Positions 6,142-14,331 of a stretch of 21,469 bases of DNA are shown here, one piece after another (positions within the stretch are counted from its first letter, which is position 1; each line of letters begins with the position of its first letter). The DNA lies in NCBI GenBank assembly GCA_937901145.1, contig CALCHE010000092.1:1-21469 (forward strand), written 5' to 3'. The translations under genes and the position numbers were made by a program. The notes beneath the pieces are model-generated. The model did no database searches, was not told the origin of the DNA, and worked only from the letters and a program-made list of their open reading frames with translations. The stretch is from an uncultured Clostridia bacterium (GTDB lineage: Bacteria; Bacillota; Clostridia; Oscillospirales; Acutalibacteraceae).

Positions 6142-8130
6142 ATGGATGAAATCAAGGCTACTGCTGAAAATCAGGAAATAACAGAAGTAAAAGACGAAAT
6201 AATCGAAACTATGGATACTGTTGTTACCGAGGAATATAATGCTGATGCTATTCAGGTTCTCGAGGGACTTGAAGCTGTAAGAAAGCGTCCCGGTATGTAC
6301 ATCGGCTCTACAGGTCCCAGAGGTCTTCACCACCTCGTTTATGAAATCGTCGATAACTCAATCGACGAAGCATTTGCAGGTTACTGTACACATATCGAGG
6401 TAGAAATTTTACCCGGTAATGTTATCACAGTAAGAGATAACGGCCGTGGTATTCCTGTAGGTATAAATGAACAGCAGGGTCTTCCCGCTGTTACAGTCGT
6501 ACTTACTGTTCTTCACGCCGGCGGTAAATTCGGCGGAAGCGGTTACAAGGTATCAGGCGGTCTTCACGGTGTTGGTTCTTCTGTAGTTAATGCTCTGTCT
6601 GAATGGATGGAGGTTGAGGTTTCTCAGAACGGTCACGTTCATCATCAGAGATTTGAAAGAGGTAATATTGCTACTGATCTTACAGTTATCGGTGATACTG
6701 ACATCACAGGTACTTTCATTAAGTTTAAACCTGACGCTCTTATTTTCCAGGAAACAACAGAATATGACTATGATATTCTTAAAAATCATCTTCGTGAGTC
6801 TGCTTTCCTTAATGCAGGTCTTGCTATTACTCTTACAGATAAGAGAGATGAAGAGAATATAGTAGAGGATTATTTCTGCTATGAGGGCGGTCTCGGTTCC
6901 TTTGTTGAGCATATAGGTGAAACCTACGGTCTTACTCCCATTCACGAAAAAGTTATTCATTTTTCATCAGTTGACGGAGATAAGAGTGCAGAAATAGCTC
7001 TTATGTATAATGACGGATATAAAGAGAGAATGTTCTCTTATGCCAATAATGTTAATACCGTGGACGGCGGTACTCACGAAACCGGCTTTAAAACAGCTCT
7101 TACCAAGGTATTTAACGAATACGGAAAAAAATACGGATATATCAAGGATGCAGATACCAAGCTCGCAGGTGAAGACTGCCGTGAAGGTCTTGTTGCAGTT
7201 ATTTCCGTTAAGCTTACTGAAGCACAGTTTGAAGGACAGACCAAGGGTAAGCTTGGTAACACCGAAATGACTAAGCTTGTAAGTAATACCGTTTATACTA
7301 AGCTTTCTGATTTCTTTGAGGAAAATCCCTCAATTGCAAAAGCAATTATTTCTAAATCCCTCGATGCTTCCAGAGCAAGAGAGGCTGCAAGAAGAGCAAG
7401 AGAAGCTGCCAGAAGAAAGTCTCCTCTCGAAAGTAACTCTCTTCCCGGTAAGCTCGCTGACTGTACGGAAAAGGATCCCACAAAGACTGAAATTTACATC
7501 GTAGAGGGTGACTCTGCAGGCGGCTCTGCTAAGGAAGGCAGAGACAGAACTATTCAGGCTATTCTTCCTCTCTGGGGTAAAATGCTCAACGTAGAAAAGA
7601 GCAGACCTGATAAGGTTATTTCAAATGAAAAGCTTCTTCCTGTCGTTACTGCACTCGGTGCAGGCTTTAACGAGGATTTCGATGTAGAAAAGCTCCGTTA
7701 TCATAAAGTCGTTATCATGGCCGATGCCGACGTCGACGGTGCTCACATCAGAACACTTCTTCTTACTTTCTTTTTCAGATATATGAGACCTCTTATTGAC
7801 GGTGGCTTCGTTTATATCGCACAGCCTCCTCTTTATAAGCTCTCTAAGGGTAAAAAGCACGAATATGCTTATTCTGACGAAGAAAGAGACGAAAAGATGA
7901 AGGAAATGCCCGGTGCAGATATTCAGCGTTATAAGGGTCTCGGTGAGATGGATCCCGACCAGCTCTGGGAAACCACAATGAATCCCGAAAACAGAATTAT
8001 GCTCCGTGTTACTCTCGAAGATGCTATTGCAGCTGATGAAACCTTCTCCATTCTTATGGGTGATAAGGTTGAGCCACGCCGTGATTTCATCGAAAAGAAC
8101 GCCAAGTATGTTCAGAATCTCGATATTTAA
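6142..8130 (+). CDS. gyrB: DNA gyrase subunit B
   Basis: GyrB is the ATPase subunit of gyrase, which introduces negative supercoils. The 662 residues carry the GHKL ATPase with YEIVDNSIDEA (67-77, catalytic Glu68), DNGRGIP (99-105) and the GSGYKVSGGLHGVG lid (132-145). The TOPRIM metal sites are EGDSAGG (455-461) and DADVDG (528-533), followed by QRYKGLGEM. About 33 acidic residues precede the conserved core; a CGGAGG site before ATG 6142 supports that start. The arginine-rich AREAARRAREAARRK (412-426) is the normal linker region before TOPRIM. No large insertion typical of proteobacterial GyrB is present. Confidence 0.97.
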   Translation: MDEIKATAENQEITEVKDEIIETMDTVVTEEYNADAIQVLEGLEAVRKRPGMYIGSTGPRGLHHLVYEIVDNSIDEAFAGYCTHIEVEILPGNVITVRDNGRGIPVGINEQQGLPAVTVVLTVLHAGGKFGGSGYKVSGGLHGVGSSVVNALSEWMEVEVSQNGHVHHQRFERGNIATDLTVIGDTDITGTFIKFKPDALIFQETTEYDYDILKNHLRESAFLNAGLAITLTDKRDEENIVEDYFCYEGGLGSFVEHIGETYGLTPIHEKVIHFSSVDGDKSAEIALMYNDGYKERMFSYANNVNTVDGGTHETGFKTALTKVFNEYGKKYGYIKDADTKLAGEDCREGLVAVISVKLTEAQFEGQTKGKLGNTEMTKLVSNTVYTKLSDFFEENPSIAKAIISKSLDASRAREAARRAREAARRKSPLESNSLPGKLADCTEKDPTKTEIYIVEGDSAGGSAKEGRDRTIQAILPLWGKMLNVEKSRPDKVISNEKLLPVVTALGAGFNEDFDVEKLRYHKVVIMADADVDGAHIRTLLLTFFFRYMRPLIDGGFVYIAQPPLYKLSKGKKHEYAYSDEERDEKMKEMPGADIQRYKGLGEMDPDQLWETTMNPENRIMLRVTLEDAIAADETFSILMGDKVEPRRDFIEKNAKYVQNLDI

Positions 8131-8142
8131 GGAATTGATAAA

Positions 8143-8703
8143 ATGACACCTTACGGTATTGTTTATAAAGATACGGTTCCCGCTATGAATGAAGGAGCGG
8201 AAATATGGCGTAAAAGGTCAGGATTTATAAATAAAAAATACTTTATTCTCAGTATTATCCTTGCCTCAGTTTCTGTCATAGCCGTAAATGCAGTTATATT
8301 ATATTTCCGCACAGAAAAAGAATATTATCTGCCTGCTACATTTTTTATTACGGTAATGGAAATTATTTCTGTATATTTTCTTTTAAAGTCAAACTTAAGA
8401 AAAAATGTAAAAAATATATTCGGAACAGCTTCTTCTAAAGGTCTCAAGCAGGCATTACTCAGAGAAAGCGATGTAGAGTTTTCTACTCCCTACAGTAAAT
8501 CAAATTATTTCTACGGTGAAATCGAAAAGGTTATCGAAGGAATAAATTCCATTAATATTATCGTAGAAAACGGAAGTCTTCCTATATGTATATCTAAAAG
8601 CGGAATAGTAAAGGGAGAAGCAGAAAGGTTTATTCTTGTTCTGAAGGAAAAAATGCAGGAAAGATACTTTTATGAAAATGTAACAGGGGGTAAGAGTATA
8701 TGA
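8143..8703 (+). CDS. Small membrane protein, possible YcxB-like
   Basis: A protein of 186 residues that I cannot assign with certainty. Two hydrophobic segments (about 33-54 and 62-81) form a helical hairpin near the N-terminus, with no cleavable signal peptide evident. A soluble C-terminal part (about 105-186) has beta strands and a final amphipathic helix (GEAERFILVLKEKM), resembling YcxB-like proteins (two helices plus a PH-like cytosolic domain). It starts 12 bp after gyrB with AAGGAA upstream, and its stop overlaps the next start in ATGA. The neighbour has the same architecture, so the two look like diverged paralogues and may act as a pair. Confidence 0.7.
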   Translation: MTPYGIVYKDTVPAMNEGAEIWRKRSGFINKKYFILSIILASVSVIAVNAVILYFRTEKEYYLPATFFITVMEIISVYFLLKSNLRKNVKNIFGTASSKGLKQALLRESDVEFSTPYSKSNYFYGEIEKVIEGINSINIIVENGSLPICISKSGIVKGEAERFILVLKEKMQERYFYENVTGGKSI

Positions 8704-9230
8704 AATTTTTTTCAGTAAGCTTTAACCCTGAAAAAAAGGATGTAAATAAAAAAGCAATTCTGATAAGTATAATTTTCGGTAACGAAAAAAATAAAATGCT
8801 TTCTAATCTTCTTTTTATATGTGCATTGATATGTATTGGATTTTTTATGAAGCAATATGAAATTATTTACTACGCCTTTTTATCATTTATAGTTATTCCG
8901 AGAATTGCTGCAATAATAACAGTTTTTTCTCAGATAAAGAAAAACAGTGAATCACATATGACACGTCGTCCGATAACAGTTGATTTTTACGGTGATCATA
9001 TAGTTTATAAATTCGGAAGCACCGATAGATTCAGAGGAACATTTGAAAAGCATTATGCTTTTTCAAATGTCAGCAGTGTTATTGACAGTATAAGCTCTAT
9101 TGCTTTTTCCTTCGGTGAAAACGATTCTGTAGTTATACCGAAAAGGGCATTAAGCTATGAAAATATTCAGATGATAAATAATCTCATCGAAAATCTTTTT
9201 AAAAATAAATTAGTTAAAGTGGACATATAA
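8700..9230 (+). CDS. Small membrane protein, possible YcxB-like paralogue
   Basis: A protein of 176 residues with hydrophobic segments at about 33-50 and 53-76, a basic linker (SQIKKNSESHMTRRP) and a soluble domain (about 92-176) containing VDFYGDHIVYKF and VVIPKRALS. The pattern of strand, hydrophobic stretch, V-IPK-AL and C-terminal helix is what YcxB-like proteins show, but I assign this from pattern only. Its ATG overlaps the preceding stop by four bases, implying translational coupling. It lies 27 bp before gyrA, so both proteins ride inside the gyrase transcription unit. No catalytic motif is visible. Confidence 0.7.
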   Translation: MKFFSVSFNPEKKDVNKKAILISIIFGNEKNKMLSNLLFICALICIGFFMKQYEIIYYAFLSFIVIPRIAAIITVFSQIKKNSESHMTRRPITVDFYGDHIVYKFGSTDRFRGTFEKHYAFSNVSSVIDSISSIAFSFGENDSVVIPKRALSYENIQMINNLIENLFKNKLVKVDI

Positions 9231-9257
9231 CCAAAATAACAAAAAAATGGTGATAAT

Positions 9258-11774
9258 ATGGAAAATTTAAATTATGAAAATCAGACGATAATTGATGTTG
9301 ACCTTAACAGGGAAATGAGAAAATCCTTCCTTGACTATTCAATGTCAGTTATCACCTCCAGAGCACTTCCCGATGTAAGGGACGGTCTTAAGCCCGTTCA
9401 CCGCCGTATTCTTTATACGATGCATGAAAACGGACTTTATCCTGAAAAGGCTTACCGTAAGTGCGCCGATACCGTCGGTTCCGTGCTTGGTTCTTACCAT
9501 CCTCACGGTGACGCATCTGTTTATGATGCTATGGTAAGATTAGCTCAGAAATTCTCCACCCGTTACATTCTCGTGGACGGTCACGGTAACTTCGGTTCCG
9601 TGGACGGTGACCCCCCTGCTGCTTACCGTTACACTGAAAGTAAAATGAGTAAGCTTTCTATGGAAATGCTTACTGATATTGATAAAGAAACCGTTGACTT
9701 TGCTCCTAACTATGATGACCGTCTTAAAGAGCCTACAGTTTTACCCTCCCGTTTTCCTAATCTTTTGGTAAACGGCTCTACAGGTATCGCTGTTGGTATG
9801 GCTACTAATATTCCTCCTCATAATCTCGGTGAGATTATTGACGGTATGTGTTATTATATCGACCATCCTGAGGCAGAGCTTGATGAGCTTATGCAGTTCA
9901 TAAAAGGTCCCGACTTCCCCACAGCAGGTATCGTTATGGGCAGAAGCGGTATCAGAGCTGCTTACGGCACAGGTAGAGGTAAAATCATCGTAAGAGCACG
10001 TGCAGAAATCGCTGAAACTAAAAACGGCAGATTCCAGATTGTGGTTACTGAGCTTCCCTATCAGGTTAATAAGCGCAGACTTATCGAAGCTATGGCTGAC
10101 CTGGTTAAGGATAAGAAGATCGAGGGTATTTCTGATATAAATGACTATTCAAACAGAGAAGGTATGCGTCTCGTAGTTGACCTTAAAAGAGATGCTAACC
10201 CTCAGGTTGTTCTTAATCAGCTTTATTCCTTCACACAGCTTCAGATTTCTTACGGTATAATCCTTCTTGCCCTCGTAGGCGGTGAGCCGAAAATTCTCAC
10301 TCTCAAGCAGATCCTTGACCACTACATCAGGCATCAGGAAGAGGTTATCGTAAGAAGAACAAGATATGACCTTCGTAAGGCTGAAGAAAGAAAGCATATT
10401 CTTGACGGTCTTATGATTGCTCTTGATTTCATTGATGAGGTTATCAAAATTCTCCGTGCTTCAAAGGATCAGGCTTCAGGTAAGCTTGCTCTTATTGAGC
10501 GCTTCGGTCTGACTGAAATTCAGGCTGATGCTATCGTTAAGATGCGTCTTGGTCAGTTGACAGGTCTTGAAAGAACCAAGATTGAAGAGGAGCTTGCCGC
10601 TCTTAAGCTCAAGATAGCAGAATTTATGGAAATTCTCGCTGATGAAGGCAAGGTTCTCGAGCTTATAAAGAGTGAATCAATGGCCATCAGAGATCGCTTC
10701 AATGACGAAAGAAGAACAGAAATCACCACAATCAGCGGTGAGGTTGATATTGAGTCTCTTATTCCTGAAGAGCAGTGTGTTTACACTCTTACTACTCTCG
10801 GTTATATCAAGCGTCAGCCCGTAGAATCTTATTCTATTCAGAACAGAGGCGGTCGCGGTGTCAAGGGTATGACACGAAGAGAAGAGGACATCGCTGAGAC
10901 TATGTTCACCTGCTCGAGCCACGATTATATTATGTTCTTTACTACTTACGGTAAAACCTACCGTCTTAAGGGTTATGAAATTCCCGAGGGCAGTAAGCAG
11001 AGTAAGGGTATGAACATAGTTAATCTCCTTCCTCTCGAGGGTGATGAAAAGGTAAGCTCTATGATCAGAGTGCCTGACTTCGGCGGAGAAGAGGTTAAAT
11101 ATCTCTGTATGGTTACCAGAAAGGGTATCATAAAGAGAACTGATCTTGAACAGTATAAGAATATCCGTAAAAACGGTATTATTGCTATTAATCTCGATGA
11201 AGATGATGAGCTCGCATGGGTAAGACTTACTGACGGTAATGACGATGTTCTCATCGCTACCAGAAACGGTATGTCCATCCGCTTCAATGAAAACGATTGC
11301 CGTCCCATAGGCAGAACTGCCCGTGGTGTTAAGGCTATCGAGCTTAAGGAAGAGGACGAAGTAGTCGGTATGTGTATCATCGGTGAAAATCAGGATGATT
11401 CCATGAAGATTCTCACTATCGCCGAATCAGGTCTCGGCAGACTCAGTGATTTCAATGAATACCGTATCCAGTCACGTGCAGGTAAGGGTGTTCTTAACTA
11501 TCACATCGAAAAATACGGTAAGGTTGCTGCTGTCGCCAATGTTTACGAGGGTGACGATGTAATCCTTATTTCCTCTGACGGTATTATTATCAGAATGTCC
11601 GCTTCTCAGATTAATACTGTTTCCCGTACCTCAAAGGGTGTTCGTGTAATGAGACTTTCCGAAAATGAAAAGGTAGTTTCCGCTATCGCAGTACGCGAAG
11701 TAGAAGAAAAAGAGTCTGAAGGCGAAGAAGTATCTGCAGAAGCAGAAGAAACTGCTCAGAACACAGAAGAATAA
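9258..11774 (+). CDS. gyrA: DNA gyrase subunit A
   Basis: GyrA breaks and reseals DNA through a phosphotyrosine bond. The 838 residues show the winged-helix active site with catalytic Tyr125 in YRYTESK, the quinolone-region HPHGDASVYD (81-90), the coiled-coil tower, and a C-terminal beta-pinwheel. The GyrA box reads QNRGGRG (528-534) instead of QRRGGKG, a variant also found in other Firmicute type II topoisomerases; it supports gyrase rather than topoisomerase IV. The position equal to E. coli Ser83 is Ala86. The protein ends in a strongly acidic tail of about 25 residues. GGTGAT precedes the ATG. It is separated from gyrB by two small membrane genes. Confidence 0.97.
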   Translation: MENLNYENQTIIDVDLNREMRKSFLDYSMSVITSRALPDVRDGLKPVHRRILYTMHENGLYPEKAYRKCADTVGSVLGSYHPHGDASVYDAMVRLAQKFSTRYILVDGHGNFGSVDGDPPAAYRYTESKMSKLSMEMLTDIDKETVDFAPNYDDRLKEPTVLPSRFPNLLVNGSTGIAVGMATNIPPHNLGEIIDGMCYYIDHPEAELDELMQFIKGPDFPTAGIVMGRSGIRAAYGTGRGKIIVRARAEIAETKNGRFQIVVTELPYQVNKRRLIEAMADLVKDKKIEGISDINDYSNREGMRLVVDLKRDANPQVVLNQLYSFTQLQISYGIILLALVGGEPKILTLKQILDHYIRHQEEVIVRRTRYDLRKAEERKHILDGLMIALDFIDEVIKILRASKDQASGKLALIERFGLTEIQADAIVKMRLGQLTGLERTKIEEELAALKLKIAEFMEILADEGKVLELIKSESMAIRDRFNDERRTEITTISGEVDIESLIPEEQCVYTLTTLGYIKRQPVESYSIQNRGGRGVKGMTRREEDIAETMFTCSSHDYIMFFTTYGKTYRLKGYEIPEGSKQSKGMNIVNLLPLEGDEKVSSMIRVPDFGGEEVKYLCMVTRKGIIKRTDLEQYKNIRKNGIIAINLDEDDELAWVRLTDGNDDVLIATRNGMSIRFNENDCRPIGRTARGVKAIELKEEDEVVGMCIIGENQDDSMKILTIAESGLGRLSDFNEYRIQSRAGKGVLNYHIEKYGKVAAVANVYEGDDVILISSDGIIIRMSASQINTVSRTSKGVRVMRLSENEKVVSAIAVREVEEKESEGEEVSAEAEETAQNTEE

Positions 11775-11780
11775 TAAAAA

Positions 11781-11799
11781 GGGAGAGTTAATCTCTCCC
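11781..11799 (+). terminator. Hairpin after gyrA, weak terminator
   Basis: GGGAGAG (11781-11787) and CTCTCCC (11793-11799) form a perfect 7-bp stem with a five-base loop, six bases after the gyrA stop. The plus-strand tail TGTATAGTT is only moderately U-rich. The minus strand has a better T run, but no minus-strand gene is present. It may attenuate rather than stop transcription into the LCP gene. Confidence 0.5.
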
Positions 11800-11856
11800 T
11801 GTATAGTTCAGATTATCCGTAATTTACGGTGAAGATAAAAGGAAAGAAGTGAGACA

Positions 11857-12999
11857 ATGGAAAAAAATAAAAAACAGAAAAAATCAAATCCGATTGCTGC
11901 ATTTCTTTGGAAAAATAAAAGAAGAAGAGCAAAAAACTTTTATTTTGTTCTTACTGTCGTTATGGTGTTTTTTGCCGTCGGTATGGCATTTATCAATGAA
12001 AAATTAGAGCTTATGGATACGGGTGACTCTCCTGAACAGGTACAGTCTGCTCAGCCTATATATGATGAAGAAGAATTAGAGATCATGAGTTCAATCGACA
12101 GTGCAGGCTCTCTCAATGATTATCTTTATCAGTGGGCAAATAACGGCGGTACCCTTTATTCCAGTAAAAATGTTCTTAATGTGCTTCTGGTAGGTCTTGA
12201 CTCCCGCGACGCTCTGGAAAACGGCGGACGCTCAGACTCTCTTATTCTCGTTTCTCTGAATAAGAAAACAAAAAAAATCAATATGACCTCATTTTTCCGC
12301 GATACCTGGACATATATGAATATCGGCGGTGAGGACAGATATGCTAAGCTTAATTCCTCTTATTTTTACGGCGGTCCCGTAGCACTTATTGATACTATCG
12401 AAAAGAATTTTAAAATAGATATTGACCACTATGTTGCTGTCGATTTCTCTTCTTTTGTGGATATTATCAATGCTTTGGGAGGTATAACTGTCGAGGTACA
12501 GGAATACGAGGCAAATTATATCAACCGTACTACAAAGCATACTATAGAGAGCGGTCCTGCCGTAACTCTTAACGGTGCGGAGGCTTTGGTTTTCGCCAGA
12601 ATAAGAAAAAGTGACTCCGACAGTGATGTCAGCAGAACCAGAAGACAGAGACAGGTTATCACCTCTTTTATAAAGAGTGCGACCAATGCTTCTCTTTCAC
12701 AGCTTAACGATGCACTTGATATGCTCTTTAAGTATGTAAAAACAGATATGACCAGAATGCAGATTTTATCCTACGGTACTCAGGCTATTACTAACGGATG
12801 GGTTACTTATGATATAGAACAGATGACTCTGAGTGATAATGATGTTTTCACTACCGGTTATGTAGGCTCGAGTGCAGTGGTATTTATGGATTTCCCCTTA
12901 GCTGCACAGAGAGTACAGAATGCATTTTACGGTGATACCAATATTGAGCTTCCTGATGACAGAGTAAAGCTCTTCTCATTCATTAAAAGATTTACCTAA
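11857..12999 (+). CDS. LytR-CpsA-Psr (LCP) family cell-wall glycopolymer ligase
   Basis: LCP proteins transfer undecaprenyl-linked polymers such as teichoic acid or capsule onto peptidoglycan. The 380 residues begin with a basic cytoplasmic stretch, then one membrane helix (about 28-46) with the rest outside. The LCP domain starts VLLVGLDSRD (109-118) and includes GRSDSLILVSL (124-134, Asp127), SFFRDTW (145-151, Arg148), RIRK (248-251) and the arginine cluster SRTRRQR (259-265). These acidic and arginine residues bind metal and pyrophosphate in the family. A ribosome-binding AAGTGAG precedes the ATG. It is 12 bp before the thioesterase gene. Which polymer it attaches cannot be told. Confidence 0.92.
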   Translation: MEKNKKQKKSNPIAAFLWKNKRRRAKNFYFVLTVVMVFFAVGMAFINEKLELMDTGDSPEQVQSAQPIYDEEELEIMSSIDSAGSLNDYLYQWANNGGTLYSSKNVLNVLLVGLDSRDALENGGRSDSLILVSLNKKTKKINMTSFFRDTWTYMNIGGEDRYAKLNSSYFYGGPVALIDTIEKNFKIDIDHYVAVDFSSFVDIINALGGITVEVQEYEANYINRTTKHTIESGPAVTLNGAEALVFARIRKSDSDSDVSRTRRQRQVITSFIKSATNASLSQLNDALDMLFKYVKTDMTRMQILSYGTQAITNGWVTYDIEQMTLSDNDVFTTGYVGSSAVVFMDFPLAAQRVQNAFYGDTNIELPDDRVKLFSFIKRFT

Positions 13000-13011
13000 G
13001 GAGTTACTCTA

Positions 13012-13413
13012 ATGAATATAGAAACAGGTACAAAGCACGAAGTAAAAAAAATAGTTACTGCTGATATTACTGCTGCAGCTATGGGCAGCGGGTCTTTAGC
13101 TGTTTTCGCTACTCCCGCTATGGTTGCTCTTATGGAGCAGGCAGCGAGTGAATTATGTGAAAAATATGTGGAAGAGGGTATTACTACTGTAGGTACTGCT
13201 CTCAATATTCAGCATCTGGCCGCTACAGCCACAGGCGCAGAAGTCAAGGCTATCGCCACAGTTACTTCCTGTGACGGAAGAAAGATAACCTTTGATGTGG
13301 AGGCTTACGATAATGCAGGTCTTATAGGCAAGGGTACTCATGAACGCTTCAGCATTAAGTCCGATAAATTTATGCTTAAGGCCGAAGAAAGAAAAAGCAT
13401 AACAGCTGAATAA
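13012..13413 (+). CDS. Hotdog-fold thioesterase, FlK-like
   Basis: A 133-residue hotdog protein similar to the fluoroacetyl-CoA thioesterase FlK family. The three residues that form the FlK catalytic site appear in context: Thr34 in FATPAM, Glu42 in LMEQAA and His68 in NIQHLAAT. GTHERF (residues 107-112) is also typical. Many anaerobic Firmicutes carry such proteins and fluoroacetate is not implied; the likely substrate is some acyl-CoA, unknown here. AAGGAG sits upstream of ATG 13012. The gene is 12 bp after the LCP gene and probably co-transcribed, though a functional link is not obvious. Confidence 0.85.
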   Translation: MNIETGTKHEVKKIVTADITAAAMGSGSLAVFATPAMVALMEQAASELCEKYVEEGITTVGTALNIQHLAATATGAEVKAIATVTSCDGRKITFDVEAYDNAGLIGKGTHERFSIKSDKFMLKAEERKSITAE

Positions 13414-13430
13414 TTTAATACTGAAAGGAA

Positions 13431-13459
13431 AGCCGGTTTGTTTTAAAAATAAATCGGCT
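13431..13459 (+). terminator. Hairpin between thioesterase and HAD genes
   Basis: AGCCGGTTT (13431-13439) and AAATCGGCT (13451-13459) give a 9-bp stem with one G-U pair and an 11-base loop, followed by GAGTTTTCT. The U tract is short, so this may be a weak terminator. The 3' arm ends about nine bases before the HAD start codon and covers the only G-rich stretch that could serve as its ribosome-binding site. Confidence 0.45.
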
Positions 13460-13468
13460 GAGTTTTCT

Positions 13469-14122
13469 ATGAGAAAGTATGATTATGTAATTTTCGATTT
13501 TGACGGCACAGTAGTGGACACAGGAGAGGGGATTCTGAAAAGTTTGCAGTATTCCTTCAGTGAAATGGGACGAGAGATCCCCGATCTCAATGATCTTAAA
13601 AAATTTATCGGTCCCCCTATCCATTACAGCTATACCACCTATTACGGAGTAAGTGAGCAAGAGGTGGGAAAGTATATCAAAAAATACCGCGAGCGTTACA
13701 GAGCTAAGGGTATTTATGAATGTGCTCTTTATAAAGGCTTTCCTGAAATTTTGGATGAACTTCACGAAAAGGGTGTAAAGGTTGGAATCGCATCATCAAA
13801 GCCGGAAAGTCTGATTTATGATGTAGCGAATTATTTATGCGTTACGGAAAAATTTGATGCTATCGTCGGCGTTCAGATGGATGACAGCAATCACAGCTCT
13901 AAAACAGGTCTGGTACTCGAGGCGATGAAAAAATTAGATGCCGAGGATAAGAAAAAGGTTCTTATGGTCGGTGACCGATGCTATGATATCGACGGAGCTG
14001 CAGGTGCAGAGGTTGATTCCTGCGGTGTACTGTGGGGATACGGTAGTAAAGAGGAATTCCGGGAGCATAATGCGACTTATATAGTTTCTGATACTGAAGA
14101 ACTCTTAAAAATAGTATTATAA
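13469..14122 (+). CDS. HAD-family hydrolase, Gph/PpaX-like phosphatase
   Basis: A 217-residue haloacid-dehalogenase phosphatase, close to phosphoglycolate phosphatase/PpaX-type enzymes. Motif I is DFDGT (10-14, nucleophile Asp10, acid Asp12), followed by an alpha-helical cap (about 17-85). Motif II is ASSK (108-111), motif III is Lys145 and motif IV is GDRCYDIDGA (168-177). GVLWGYGSKEEF (186-197) is typical of this subfamily. The substrate is unknown; 2-phosphoglycolate produced after 3'-end repair of DNA is one possibility, as is pyrophosphate. The ribosome-binding site is poor. Nothing in the spacing ties it firmly to either neighbour. Confidence 0.88.
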   Translation: MRKYDYVIFDFDGTVVDTGEGILKSLQYSFSEMGREIPDLNDLKKFIGPPIHYSYTTYYGVSEQEVGKYIKKYRERYRAKGIYECALYKGFPEILDELHEKGVKVGIASSKPESLIYDVANYLCVTEKFDAIVGVQMDDSNHSSKTGLVLEAMKKLDAEDKKKVLMVGDRCYDIDGAAGAEVDSCGVLWGYGSKEEFREHNATYIVSDTEELLKIVL

Positions 14123-14331
14123 TTATAAATAAGAAAAATAAATCCTGTAAAAAGTGAATATTATTCACAAAATCGTTTCTGTTGAATAGAAATTTTTAAA
14201 ATGAAGAATGCATCATTCAGGGCATTTCCATTCAATAGAAATGGGGTAAAAATATATATGATTTTCCACACAGAAAAGCTTAGATGTGGAAAACTTTTAC
14301 GATTCATAAAAAAGCAAAAGGAAGAGATTTA
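14123..14331 (+). promoter_or_regulatory. Palindrome-rich spacer upstream of mnmG
   Basis: This 209-bp non-coding spacer holds GTGAATA-T-TATTCAC (14154-14168), TTTCT...AGAAA (14176-14192), GAATG-CAT-CATTC (14206-14218) and CATTTC...GAAATG (14223-14243). A near-perfect direct repeat, TTGAATAGAAAT (14182-14193) and TTCAATAGAAAT (14231-14242), lies across them. A possible promoter pairs TTCAAT (14231-14236) with TATATG (14255-14260), with an 18-base spacer. The DnaA-box pair follows downstream. I see no small reading frame with a ribosome-binding site. Confidence 0.45.
14262..14293. promoter_or_regulatory. Inverted pair of DnaA boxes upstream of mnmG
   Basis: TTTTCCACA (14262-14270) is identical to an oriC box at 3237-3245, and its exact reverse complement TGTGGAAAA lies at 14285-14293, 14 bases apart. 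In RNA the same sequence would form a 9-bp hairpin about 38 bases before the mnmG start. Either reading is possible; identity to the origin box favours DnaA binding. Confidence 0.55.

Noticed and set aside
6553..6960. Long antisense open frame within gyrB
   Set aside because: Shadow of a highly biased coding strand; no ribosome-binding site or recognisable protein.
7372..7416. Repeated AREAARR segment in GyrB as an insertion
   Set aside because: The arginine/alanine-rich helix at this place is normal for Firmicute GyrB.
10973..11380. Long antisense open frame within gyrA
   Set aside because: Serine/leucine-rich translation typical of the reverse frame of a real gene; no supporting signals.
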